9,853 bases of DNA from an uncultured Desulfobulbaceae bacterium (GTDB taxonomy: Bacteria; Desulfobacterota; Desulfobulbia; Desulfobulbales; Desulfobulbaceae), in assembly GCA_947260045.1 (NCBI GenBank), contig CAMYOP010000077.1, positions 1 to 9,853 on the forward strand, read 5' to 3'. How positions within the stretch are numbered: the first letter of the stretch is position 1; each line of letters opens with the position of its first letter. This document shows, piece by piece, positions 1 through 6,242 of the stretch. The notes under the pieces were generated by a model, which worked only from the letters and a program-made list of their open reading frames with translations, was not told where the DNA came from and ran no database searches. The position numbers and the translations under genes are program-made.

Positions 1-712
1 TGGCACCTTCAGCCACCACAACAATGGAGTAATGCTTATCGTGCAAATCATTATCTGTGATTTTTTCACAGACCTTATCCAGGCAAAAGGGGATCTCGGG
101 TATCAAAACCACATCAGCCCCTCCAGCAATACCTGAATAGAGAGCGATCCAACCGGAATCTCTTCCCATAACCTCTACCACCATAACCCTGTCATGGGAC
201 TTAGCAGTTGAATGCAGCTTGTCCAAAGCCTCTGTAGCCGTTGAAACGGCGGTATCAAAGCCAAAGGTCCTGTCCGTTGCTTCCAGGTCATTATCAATGG
301 TTTTGGGCACCCCTATTACAGGCATCCCTTTTTTGGCAAAACGGTGGGCTATTTCAAGGCTGCCATCACCACCCACGGCAATATGGCAGAAAAAACCCAT
401 TCTCTGAAAATTATGAAGAATACGATCGGAAACATCAATTATTTGGGTTTCACCGGCCAGATTTGTCACTGGCATGGCAAAGGGGTTCCCTCTATTGGTG
501 GAACCAAGGATCGTGCCACCAGTTGAGGTTATACCTTCTACTTCTTTGGGGGTAAGGCGAATCAGGTCTTCAAAATCAATAAGCCCTCGGTAACCGCTTT
601 TACTGCCATAAACTTCCCATCCTCTCATGGTAGCAGACTTAACTACCGCATATATTACAGCATTCAAGCCAGGTGCATCCCCGCCACCGGTAGATATCAC
701 TATTTTACGCAT
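1..712 (-). CDS. pfkA: 6-phosphofructokinase, ATP-type, partial (N-terminal 237 codons)
   Basis: This is phosphofructokinase, the cytoplasmic glycolytic enzyme that phosphorylates fructose 6-phosphate to fructose 1,6-bisphosphate. The reading frame is open from ATG at 712 to the left edge, so the C-terminus is missing. Visible motifs are the N-terminal phosphate-binding loop TGGGDAPGLNAVI (residues 8-20), GGTILGS (65-71), GGDGS (114-118), PKTIDND (136-142, with the catalytic Asp at 140) and MGRDSGW (182-188). Gly117 is the position where PPi-dependent enzymes carry Asp, so ATP is the expected donor. Lys137 in PKTIDND is the residue typical of PPi-type or mixed-clade enzymes, which places this protein outside the E. 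coli PfkA type (PGTIDND). The start is preceded by only a modest Shine-Dalgarno sequence (AGAGG). The leader upstream contains a structured block. The family call is very firm. Donor specificity is inferred from two residues. Confidence 0.94.
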   Translation of the reverse strand, partial: MRKIVISTGGGDAPGLNAVIYAVVKSATMRGWEVYGSKSGYRGLIDFEDLIRLTPKEVEGITSTGGTILGSTNRGNPFAMPVTNLAGETQIIDVSDRILHNFQRMGFFCHIAVGGDGSLEIAHRFAKKGMPVIGVPKTIDNDLEATDRTFGFDTAVSTATEALDKLHSTAKSHDRVMVVEVMGRDSGWIALYSGIAGGADVVLIPEIPFCLDKVCEKITDNDLHDKHYSIVVVAEGA

Positions 713-733
713 GGGCCTCTCATAAAGTTATAA

Positions 734-817
734 TTAGTTTCCATCCGGAAACGGTCTGTTTTGTGAATCTCGGTGTAAAACTGCGGGGTTTCTTGTGCGG
801 CGTATAATTATACGCAT
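734..817 (-). other. Possible 27-codon leader ORF upstream of pfk
   Basis: A short frame runs from ATG at 817 to TAA at 734-736, ending 21 bases before the pfk start. It has a good Shine-Dalgarno sequence (AGGAG, 8 bases before the ATG). The predicted peptide is basic at its N-terminus (MRIIIRRTRNPAVL) and ends PFPDGN. It matches no family known to me. Its 3' end coincides with the GTTTCC/GGAAAC hairpin, so it may be a chance frame inside a repeat element. A leader peptide controlling pfk is the alternative reading. Confidence 0.2.
800..815. repeat. 16-bp perfect palindrome
   Basis: GCGTATAATTATACGC reads identically on both strands. It could be a cruciform or hairpin tip, or a dimeric regulator site. 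The centre carries TATAAT on both strands, but no matching -35 was seen at the right distance on the minus strand. Confidence 0.6.
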
Positions 818-1133
818 CCGCCTAACTCCTCGTTTTTCTAGAGCTTCTCAAAAAATCCTCGTTGCCGAACTGAAAACAATCATTTCTAACATCCGCAAAG
901 TCTTCGACTTTCCAGATAAGAACTAATTAGGAACAAGCTATCAATAAGAAAGTCACTCTTTAAAATTGTAGAGATTTGACCTCTATTAATCAACTTATAT
1001 CTCAAAAACAGGAAGTAATTTATCATTTTCACTAATATGTCTCCTTATTCTTTATGAAAAAAATCCAATTAACTGGCCTGAAACAGATTTCATTTATAGG
1101 AAAAAGCAAAGAAAGAGGGGAAAAATGGATACA

Positions 1134-1161
1134 ATGAACTTGCCATACTGAAGCAGTTCAT
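1134..1161. repeat. Inverted repeat upstream of the parA-like gene
   Basis: ATGAACT (1134-1140) and AGTTCAT (1155-1161) are exact reverse complements. With one bulged T, a further GC pair extends the stem to about 9 bp over the loop CATACTGAA. It lies 33 bases upstream of the candidate -10 at 1194, so it could be an operator rather than a transcript hairpin. Its function is unknown. Confidence 0.4.
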
Positions 1162-1170
1162 GCTAACTAC

Positions 1171-1199
1171 TTAATAGACATATATTTTCCAGATATAAT
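1171..1199 (+). promoter_or_regulatory. Possible sigma-70 promoter for the parA-like gene
   Basis: A perfect -10 TATAAT (1194-1199) is preceded at 17-base spacing by a weak -35, TTAATA (1171-1176, 4 of 6 matches). It would give a leader of about 55 bases before the ATG at 1263. The AT-rich surroundings make chance matches easy, so the call is tentative. Confidence 0.35.
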
Positions 1200-1262
1200 T
1201 GTGTGATTACTGAGTCTGGAGTGAGTGAATGCTCTATTTTTTTGTCAGGTCATTAAAATAAT

Positions 1263-2477
1263 ATGAAGAAAACAATTGCCATTATAAGTCAGAAAGGCGG
1301 AGTCGGTAAAACAACAACCGCTTTTAACCTGGGTTATAGTCTTAGCCTTACAGGCAATAAAGTCTTGGTTATTGATGGTGATCCCCAGGGTGGAGTCGCC
1401 CTTTCCTGTAACTTGAAGACAAGAACCGCCAAAGGGCTCATTCATGCGCTAAAAGGTACCCTGGAAAAAGAAACTGATGTCATAGAATACCTCCAGGATA
1501 GTTTCGCTGTTGCTGGAGTTGGCATTGAACAACCTGAAGATATTCTCTATTTTGAAGAAGCAGCAGCCTCAGGAACTCTAGGCAGCCTGATTCAAACCCT
1601 GGCTGCTGATTTTGATATAGTGCTTATAGATGCGCCTGTAGGAGTGGGGAGAATTGTTAAAGCCCTGTTGGAAGTATGTGATAGTTACCTTCTTCTGATC
1701 AACTGTAAAGCTGGCACGGTCAAGTCGCTTCCCCGCCTTATAAAACTTGCAGATTATCTGAAACAGAGTGTCAATCAGGATATGGAGCTTGAAGGCATTG
1801 TCACAACCATGTTTGACAAGACCATATCGTCTGAAGAAAAAATATTTAATCATTTCAAAGCAAGACTCCCCAATGATTTTTTCCTAGACATCGTCATTCC
1901 CTACGACTCCCGCTATGAGCTTGCTGCCATTAAAGCAATTCCTGTGGCCCTTTTGGCCGACGGCACAAGTACATCAGAACCATACAGAAAACTTGCCCTG
2001 GAAATTCTTGCCAAAAATGAAAGCAAAGGAGATAGAAAAGCAGACGATTTAATCAGTTCAGATAAGAGTGATGGGTACCAGAGAGCTCTTAAAACAGAAG
2101 AAGACGAGAACTCTTTTCAAGGTAACATATTGGGCGACATCCTGGCTACAATGTGCGAACGCGGTGATATCTACGGAGCTGTAATTGCAGATGAAATGGG
2201 ATTTTCACTCGATGATTACAACAGCCCAGTTTCTACTGACGCCCTGGCAGCATTCACCTCAGTTCTCAATGATACCTTAGAAAAAGCTGATTCAATTCTC
2301 GATGTTCAAGATGCCAACAATATCCAAATGGACATCAATGAAAACGACAAATTAATCCTGCAAAAATTTGAAGTATTGAACAGTACCTATTACCTGCTGG
2401 CAGTATGCCCGAGAGAAGCCGAACCCATCGGAGAGATGTCAATTGCTGTCTCCAAAATCATCTCCAAACTCGCCTGA
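1263..2477 (+). CDS. ParA/MinD-family ATPase fused to a C-terminal Roadblock/LC7-like domain
   Basis: The N-terminal 250 residues form a ParA-type ATPase. It has a deviant Walker A, KGGVGKTT (11-18, signature Lys11), the A' motif DGDPQGG (38-44), Walker B DIVLIDAP (118-125) and a late IPYDSRYELAAIKAIPV segment (212-228) typical of ParA/Soj. Such ATPases dimerise on ATP and position DNA, protein arrays or cell-pole complexes. After a charged linker (about 252-284), residues 285-404 look like a Roadblock/LC7 module: GDIYGAVIADEMGFSL (301-316), a long helix, a beta strand near 364-380 and a closing helix. Roadblock proteins such as MglB pair with small GTPases and steer polarity. No ParB partner or parS-like site is seen, which argues against plasmid-type segregation. 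The Shine-Dalgarno is weak (AGGT, 12 bases before ATG), but no better start exists because the P-loop begins at residue 10. The ATPase call is firm. The Roadblock call is by eye. Confidence 0.85.
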   Translation: MKKTIAIISQKGGVGKTTTAFNLGYSLSLTGNKVLVIDGDPQGGVALSCNLKTRTAKGLIHALKGTLEKETDVIEYLQDSFAVAGVGIEQPEDILYFEEAAASGTLGSLIQTLAADFDIVLIDAPVGVGRIVKALLEVCDSYLLLINCKAGTVKSLPRLIKLADYLKQSVNQDMELEGIVTTMFDKTISSEEKIFNHFKARLPNDFFLDIVIPYDSRYELAAIKAIPVALLADGTSTSEPYRKLALEILAKNESKGDRKADDLISSDKSDGYQRALKTEEDENSFQGNILGDILATMCERGDIYGAVIADEMGFSLDDYNSPVSTDALAAFTSVLNDTLEKADSILDVQDANNIQMDINENDKLILQKFEVLNSTYYLLAVCPREAEPIGEMSIAVSKIISKLA

Positions 2478-2512
2478 TAGAAACATACCCACCCACTTTT
2501 GCTCTTCGCCAC

Positions 2513-2619
2513 TTAAGCGATCAAAGGTGCCATAGATTCGCACAAGCGTTCCTGATGGCTATAGCCCTCTATGCGAGCAGGAACGATCGTGTGAAAATGT
2601 GGTGCATATGATCGCTTAA
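2513..2619. repeat. 107-base imperfect hairpin element (MITE-like or bidirectional terminator)
   Basis: The ends are an exact 11-bp inverted repeat, TTAAGCGATCA (2513-2523) and TGATCGCTTAA (2609-2619). Inside are CGTTCCTG and CAGGAACG as a second exact 8-bp pair, with partially matched sequence between the two pairs. The apical loop holds the palindrome GGCTATAGCC. The whole segment folds on itself on paper. It fills the gap between two convergent genes, ending 2 bases from the AAA+ stop codon. Terminal repeats and length suit a small non-autonomous mobile element. Its position suits a shared terminator, though no long T-run follows the stem. Confidence 0.6.
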
Positions 2620-2621
2620 AA

Positions 2622-4877
2622 TTACCAGACGGCACGCACCCCCTTCTGCTTACGAACATTATCAATCCTACGCTCCAAATCCACCCGCCACTGGGCATGA
2701 ATACGAGCAGCTGAAGGAGCAATGAGTTCAGGCAATCCATAGACAATTCTGTCAGCTGCCCGACTTGCCTCGATCACTGCCTCGATTGAACGGGCACCGT
2801 ATTTGTATTTTCCAAGAAGTAAACGCAGTAATAAGCCGGAGGTTTTTCTTGCAGCGGTCTTCCAATGTGTCTGCATCTGGTGTGCGATTATGAAAGCACG
2901 CTTGATGAGAATTCTTTTGAGTTCTTCCAGTTCATCATCGCTAACGGAATCCCTGAGCAGGTGGTCTGAAATTTCAATGCCGTCAATATCGAGTACCACC
3001 CGTAAACGACTCATAAAGTCAGGAATTTTCAGTGTTTTAATAAGCTGTAAATCATCGCCTGTTTTATCAAGTAACTTTTCCATACCTTCCCAGCTTGCTT
3101 TCACACCACCGGCAAAAACAAATATAGCCCTCCCTATATGATATGGAATACCGTGTACATAGGTCACACCATCCTGCATAGGCGGTAGAAAATAACGAAG
3201 ATACCCGAACTCATAATCATCATAGCGGCAATCAAATTCATCCCAAAAGACAATGGGGACTTTTCCCTGGGCTACAGATGCGCGAACTGGATCAATTGCC
3301 GAGTTAATCTCGTCGGGACTTGCAAACTGGGTGAGGTTAAATTCAAAAAAATCAAAAGGGTCGCCGTCAAATTTCTTGGAAATTACGTTGGCAACCTGCT
3401 TAACAGCAAAAGACTTCCCTGAGCCAGGAGGGCCAAAGACACCTATACAGAGAGGTCTGAGAACCTGTTCCCTGGTCACATAACTGTCCATGACATTATG
3501 CAGGGTTATAACCGGATCAATTTCTGCCGGATCAGTGGTGCGAAGATGGCCAAGCTCGACAATTGGCAGATTTTTAAAGCCAGCCCCCCTGTTCACCTCT
3601 TCTTTCAGATAGTTCAGAACTGAAACAATTATATCAAGATAATCGAAATAATTATCCCCGACTTTTGTCTGTGCAGTTTTGGCCTGTTTGTATGTAAAAA
3701 ATGATCGGAGTGCTTTTTTCTTTTCTTCATTCCAGATCTGGGAAGCCACCAGCTCAAGTGTTGAATCAAAATCAGCAGAAAAAGGCGGTAGTTCGACAAA
3801 AGCAGGATCTTTACTGTCCTCAAAAAATGAGCAAGGGGCCTTCCCTGAATGGGGCCTGACGAGCTCAAGCCGAGGAAATTCCAAGCCATCATTGAAATAA
3901 TAGCCGTTTTCATACAAAAACTGCCAGTTAAACAAAACCCGTCTGGAAAAATCAAAAAAGTAATTTCTGGTAAACTGAAACTCATTGAAGCGTATTGCGT
4001 CCATAGCCAACATGGAAGTAACCATGGTGTCATAACAGGGAACCGAGCCCATTTGTCTGGGGGAACTTTTTTCAGGAAGATGCCCTTTACGATGTCTGAA
4101 ATAGGTGCCGTCTGGCCCCACATAAAGCAGACCATGAGGAAACATTTCTATTATGACATGACAGCGAAAACAGAGACGTTCCTCATCCCACAATCCCACC
4201 TCTGAAGTCCGTAGGGACCGCAGACACATGGCAACAATAGTTTCCCAGTTAACGGAACTATCCATTTCCATGCGGGTGGTCTCAAGGTCGGACAAACGAC
4301 AAAACAAAGCAAAACGTTTCCCGAGTTTTTCCGCCCATTTCTGCCAGTAGGCCACAGATATCCCCATGGCGATACACCAGACACCTGGGTTCAGATCAAC
4401 GATATCATCACATATCTGGGGTGGAACCCCTGAGTCGTCTACAATGAGAATGCCTTTATTATTGGAAAGCGCTTCCAGGTTTTCATGGGTCACATCAAAA
4501 GATATTACATGTTCCGCCCTGCCTCCCGGCGGAAGGATCTGGTTCTTCATAAACCAGCCGTGATCAGGCAATTCAGCAGCGCCTGCCTTACGCTTATGGA
4601 AGAGTTGATACACATGCCGTTCGTCACCGTAACTCAGTGAATCAAGCTTTGGTGTCAACTCAGACTCTACCAGATAGGAGGCAAGCCAGGTAAGACAATG
4701 CTCCAAACGCCCCTGCTCAACAGATGCCCGACCAGCCAATAACTGAATATCATCACCTGGATTATAGCCATAAGCAGGCAGGCTTCCCTCTTCAAGAAGA
4801 CTGACCTCCTTGATGGGAAGATTGGTAATAGTAACGTTGGAGCCGAGTAACAATATTTTTGGTGATAACTCTTTCAT
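2622..4877 (-). CDS. Large protein with C-terminal AAA+ ATPase domain and uncharacterised N-terminal region
   Basis: This is a 751-residue protein of unknown role. Residues about 470-720 are an AAA+ module: Walker A GPPGSGKS (482-489), Walker B IVFWDEFDC (542-550), a sensor-1-like strand AIFVFAGG (584-591), PDFMSRL (619-625) that may supply an arginine finger, and sensor-2 GARS (694-697). From memory, the block around the WDEFD and LRYFLPPMQDG motifs resembles a family of long bacterial ATPases annotated only as AAA proteins. The first 350 residues contain a Rossmann-like stretch (ILIVDDSG, 143-150; then NWETIVAMC, 210-218) that may be related to PfkB-type sugar kinases, but no catalytic kinase motif is clear. 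No signal peptide or membrane helix is seen, so it is probably cytoplasmic. A good Shine-Dalgarno (AAGGA, 7 bases before ATG) supports the start. It lies 89 bases downstream of the cytochrome bd operon on the same strand and converges with the ParA-Roadblock gene. Confidence 0.85.
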   Translation of the reverse strand: MKELSPKILLLGSNVTITNLPIKEVSLLEEGSLPAYGYNPGDDIQLLAGRASVEQGRLEHCLTWLASYLVESELTPKLDSLSYGDERHVYQLFHKRKAGAAELPDHGWFMKNQILPPGGRAEHVISFDVTHENLEALSNNKGILIVDDSGVPPQICDDIVDLNPGVWCIAMGISVAYWQKWAEKLGKRFALFCRLSDLETTRMEMDSSVNWETIVAMCLRSLRTSEVGLWDEERLCFRCHVIIEMFPHGLLYVGPDGTYFRHRKGHLPEKSSPRQMGSVPCYDTMVTSMLAMDAIRFNEFQFTRNYFFDFSRRVLFNWQFLYENGYYFNDGLEFPRLELVRPHSGKAPCSFFEDSKDPAFVELPPFSADFDSTLELVASQIWNEEKKKALRSFFTYKQAKTAQTKVGDNYFDYLDIIVSVLNYLKEEVNRGAGFKNLPIVELGHLRTTDPAEIDPVITLHNVMDSYVTREQVLRPLCIGVFGPPGSGKSFAVKQVANVISKKFDGDPFDFFEFNLTQFASPDEINSAIDPVRASVAQGKVPIVFWDEFDCRYDDYEFGYLRYFLPPMQDGVTYVHGIPYHIGRAIFVFAGGVKASWEGMEKLLDKTGDDLQLIKTLKIPDFMSRLRVVLDIDGIEISDHLLRDSVSDDELEELKRILIKRAFIIAHQMQTHWKTAARKTSGLLLRLLLGKYKYGARSIEAVIEASRAADRIVYGLPELIAPSAARIHAQWRVDLERRIDNVRKQKGVRAVW

Positions 4878-4966
4878 ATCCGTATCCTTTGGAAGCGATG
4901 ATACATCTTCTCTGATCTCTTCAAAATGATAACAGCAATTTCGTTTCGTACAATTTCAAACCTTCC
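4878..4966 (-). other. Gap between the CydX-like ORF and the AAA+ gene
   Basis: These 89 bases hold the Shine-Dalgarno of the AAA+ gene and a short direct repeat (GAAATTG twice, minus strand). No stem followed by a T-run is seen, so no obvious terminator separates the cyd operon from the AAA+ gene. No convincing promoter was found either; read-through is possible. Confidence 0.4.
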
Positions 4967-5059
4967 CTACAAGAGCTTTGCCTTTTCAAGAATTACGATC
5001 GAACCCTTATAAGAGGCGATGAGAAACACAAACCAGACACCAAATAGAATATAGGACAT
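4967..5059 (-). CDS. 30-residue single-helix membrane peptide, CydX-like by position
   Basis: This short ORF follows cydB by 51 bases, with ATG at 5059 and TAG at 4967-4969. It has a strong Shine-Dalgarno (AGGAG at 5070-5074, 10 bases before ATG). The peptide begins MSYILFGVWFVFLIASYKGS and continues to a charged tail with EKAKLL. One hydrophobic helix (about 3-16) is followed by a basic, amphipathic tail. Small one-helix subunits (CydX, CydS, CbdX) are encoded next to cydB in many bacteria and stabilise the haem groups of the oxidase. The sequence does not clearly align with E. coli CydX, so the role is inferred from position, size and topology. It is the last small gene of the cyd operon, 89 bases before the AAA+ gene. 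Confidence 0.65.
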   Translation of the reverse strand: MSYILFGVWFVFLIASYKGSIVILEKAKLL

Positions 5060-5110
5060 AACAAGAATACTCCTGCTAATATTTTTTGTTATTTATTTCC
5101 TGCAATGTAC

Positions 5111-6241
5111 TTAATACGCATCACTACCGAGCTCTTTTACACCAACTTTTCCCCTGTCCATAGACCACCAGACAAAGGCAACATAGGTAAGCACAAAAGG
5201 AATCCCCAATGCCACATACATCAAAGTTTTAAGCGTGTAATATGATGATGAGGCGTTAAAGATAGTAAGACTTGACTGCAGATCAACAGTTGAGGGATAA
5301 AAAGAAGTATTGTTAAATCCTGCCAGAGAGAAAAGAGCAAGGCCTACCATTACTGTACCAGGTCCGCCTAACCAGATACCAATTTTTTTGCTGCTCTTTG
5401 CTGTGAGTAGCACTCCAAGTATCACCAGAATAAGGCCACCGCCAAGAATCCCAATAATCCAGGGATTAGCCAGCATATTCAGCATATACTTTCGAGCAAC
5501 CATGCTCACCAATCCATTTTCGCCAATACCAAAGCCTGTCATAAAAAACAGGCTGCCAAGCACAATAAGCAAAAAAGGAAGAGAACAGGCAAAATTTATA
5601 AAGGCCTCCCGACGAAGACGTTCTTCCATCTCCGTGACAGATTCAAAGTTAATATTATTAAGAAGATACATCGCCCCCAAGGTACGGGCATTAAGCACCA
5701 GGAAGAGCCCAAGAGACAGGTTAAACCCATTTATTGCCCCTTCAAGGCCTCGCAAAGGTGTGGACCAGGTAACCTGGTTGTAATCATTTAAAACAAAAGC
5801 TGACCCGGTAAAAAATGTCCCCACGGCAATGCCTATCAGCAAAATGCCAAGCGATCCGTTTAAAAAGAGAAAGAACTCATACACTCTTGTACCGAGCAAA
5901 TTGCCAGGTTTTGTTCTGAACTCATAGCCAACTGCCTGAATAACAAAAGTAAAAAGAATGGCAATCCACAGCCAATAGGCACCACCAAAACTGGTGGCAT
6001 AAAATTTTGGAAAGGAGGCAAATAATGCTCCACCAAAAAGGACCAGAGTCGTAAAGGTCAATTCCCATTTACGGCCAAGGGAGTTGATAACAAGTGACTT
6101 CTCAAGGTCAGTCTTTGCAACCTGCCAGAGCAGGGTCTGACCTCCCTGAACAAAGTTAAGGAATAAAAAGAGCGATCCAACCAGCGAACAGAGAAACCAC
6201 CAGATATGCTGAAGAGTTATAATATCAAGTGAATCAATCAT
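5111..6241 (-). CDS. cydB: Cytochrome bd ubiquinol oxidase subunit II
   Basis: CydB is the haem-free membrane partner of CydA in cytochrome bd, the quinol oxidase that reduces O2 to water with high affinity. The 376-residue protein is made of repeated hydrophobic helices, close to the E. coli length of 379. Recognisable segments are the N-terminal helix with HIWWFL (12-17), KWELTFTTLVLFGGALFASFP (58-78), the mid-protein NGFNLSLGLFLVLNARTLGA helix, and the C-terminal YVAFVWWSMDRGKVG. At the place of the E. coli FDMG and WDGNQ motifs (Asp29 and Asp58) this protein has FVQGG (30-34) and WEL (59-61), so it belongs to a divergent CydB branch. The start ATG lies 1 base after the cydA stop, and GGAGG inside the end of cydA serves as its ribosome site, implying translational coupling. 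A CydX-like ORF follows. Confidence 0.93.
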   Translation of the reverse strand: MIDSLDIITLQHIWWFLCSLVGSLFLFLNFVQGGQTLLWQVAKTDLEKSLVINSLGRKWELTFTTLVLFGGALFASFPKFYATSFGGAYWLWIAILFTFVIQAVGYEFRTKPGNLLGTRVYEFFLFLNGSLGILLIGIAVGTFFTGSAFVLNDYNQVTWSTPLRGLEGAINGFNLSLGLFLVLNARTLGAMYLLNNINFESVTEMEERLRREAFINFACSLPFLLIVLGSLFFMTGFGIGENGLVSMVARKYMLNMLANPWIIGILGGGLILVILGVLLTAKSSKKIGIWLGGPGTVMVGLALFSLAGFNNTSFYPSTVDLQSSLTIFNASSSYYTLKTLMYVALGIPFVLTYVAFVWWSMDRGKVGVKELGSDAY

Positions 6242-6242
6242 G

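Larger units (their letters stand above)
734..911. repeat. Candidate dispersed intergenic element with several hairpins
   Basis: A roughly 180-base block differs in texture from the AT-rich DNA beside it. It is bounded by a hairpin with arms GTTTCC (737-742) and GGAAAC (747-752) and by a second with arms AAAGTC (897-902) and GACTTT (906-911). In its middle sits the 16-bp perfect palindrome at 800-815. These features are seen directly. That it is a repeated, possibly mobile or REP-like element is inference from its compact structured form, because only one copy is in view. It could instead be a structured leader of the pfk transcript. Confidence 0.35.
713..1262. other. Intergenic region between divergent pfk and parA-like genes
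   Basis: No convincing protein gene lies in these 550 bases. The pfk-proximal part (about 734-915) is GC-richer and full of short inverted repeats. The remainder (about 920-1240) is very AT-rich, with a hairpin at 1134-1161 and a TATAAT at 1194. A seven-codon micro-ORF (1125-1151) follows an AGAGGGG sequence but is too short to call a gene. Confidence 0.6.

Noticed and set aside
241..555. 104-codon plus-strand frame opposite the pfk gene
   Set aside because: It is antisense to conserved phosphofructokinase motifs, and its composition is that of a shadow frame.
1263..2477. Plasmid or chromosome partition locus (parAB/parS)
   Set aside because: Although the ATPase is ParA-like, no parB gene and no repeated parS-like sites are present nearby.
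2405..2746. Short frames (68 and 77 codons) crossing the hairpin element between the convergent genes
   Set aside because: They overlap the ends of two real genes and run through inverted-repeat DNA, with no family resemblance.
3629..4135. 168-codon minus-strand frame inside the AAA+ gene
   Set aside because: It lies in another frame of the same strand within the well-supported 751-residue protein and has no recognisable domain.
5310..5783. 157-codon plus-strand frame opposite cydB
   Set aside because: It is the antisense shadow of a clearly conserved cydB, is low-complexity in Pro/Arg/Ser, and has no convincing ribosome site.
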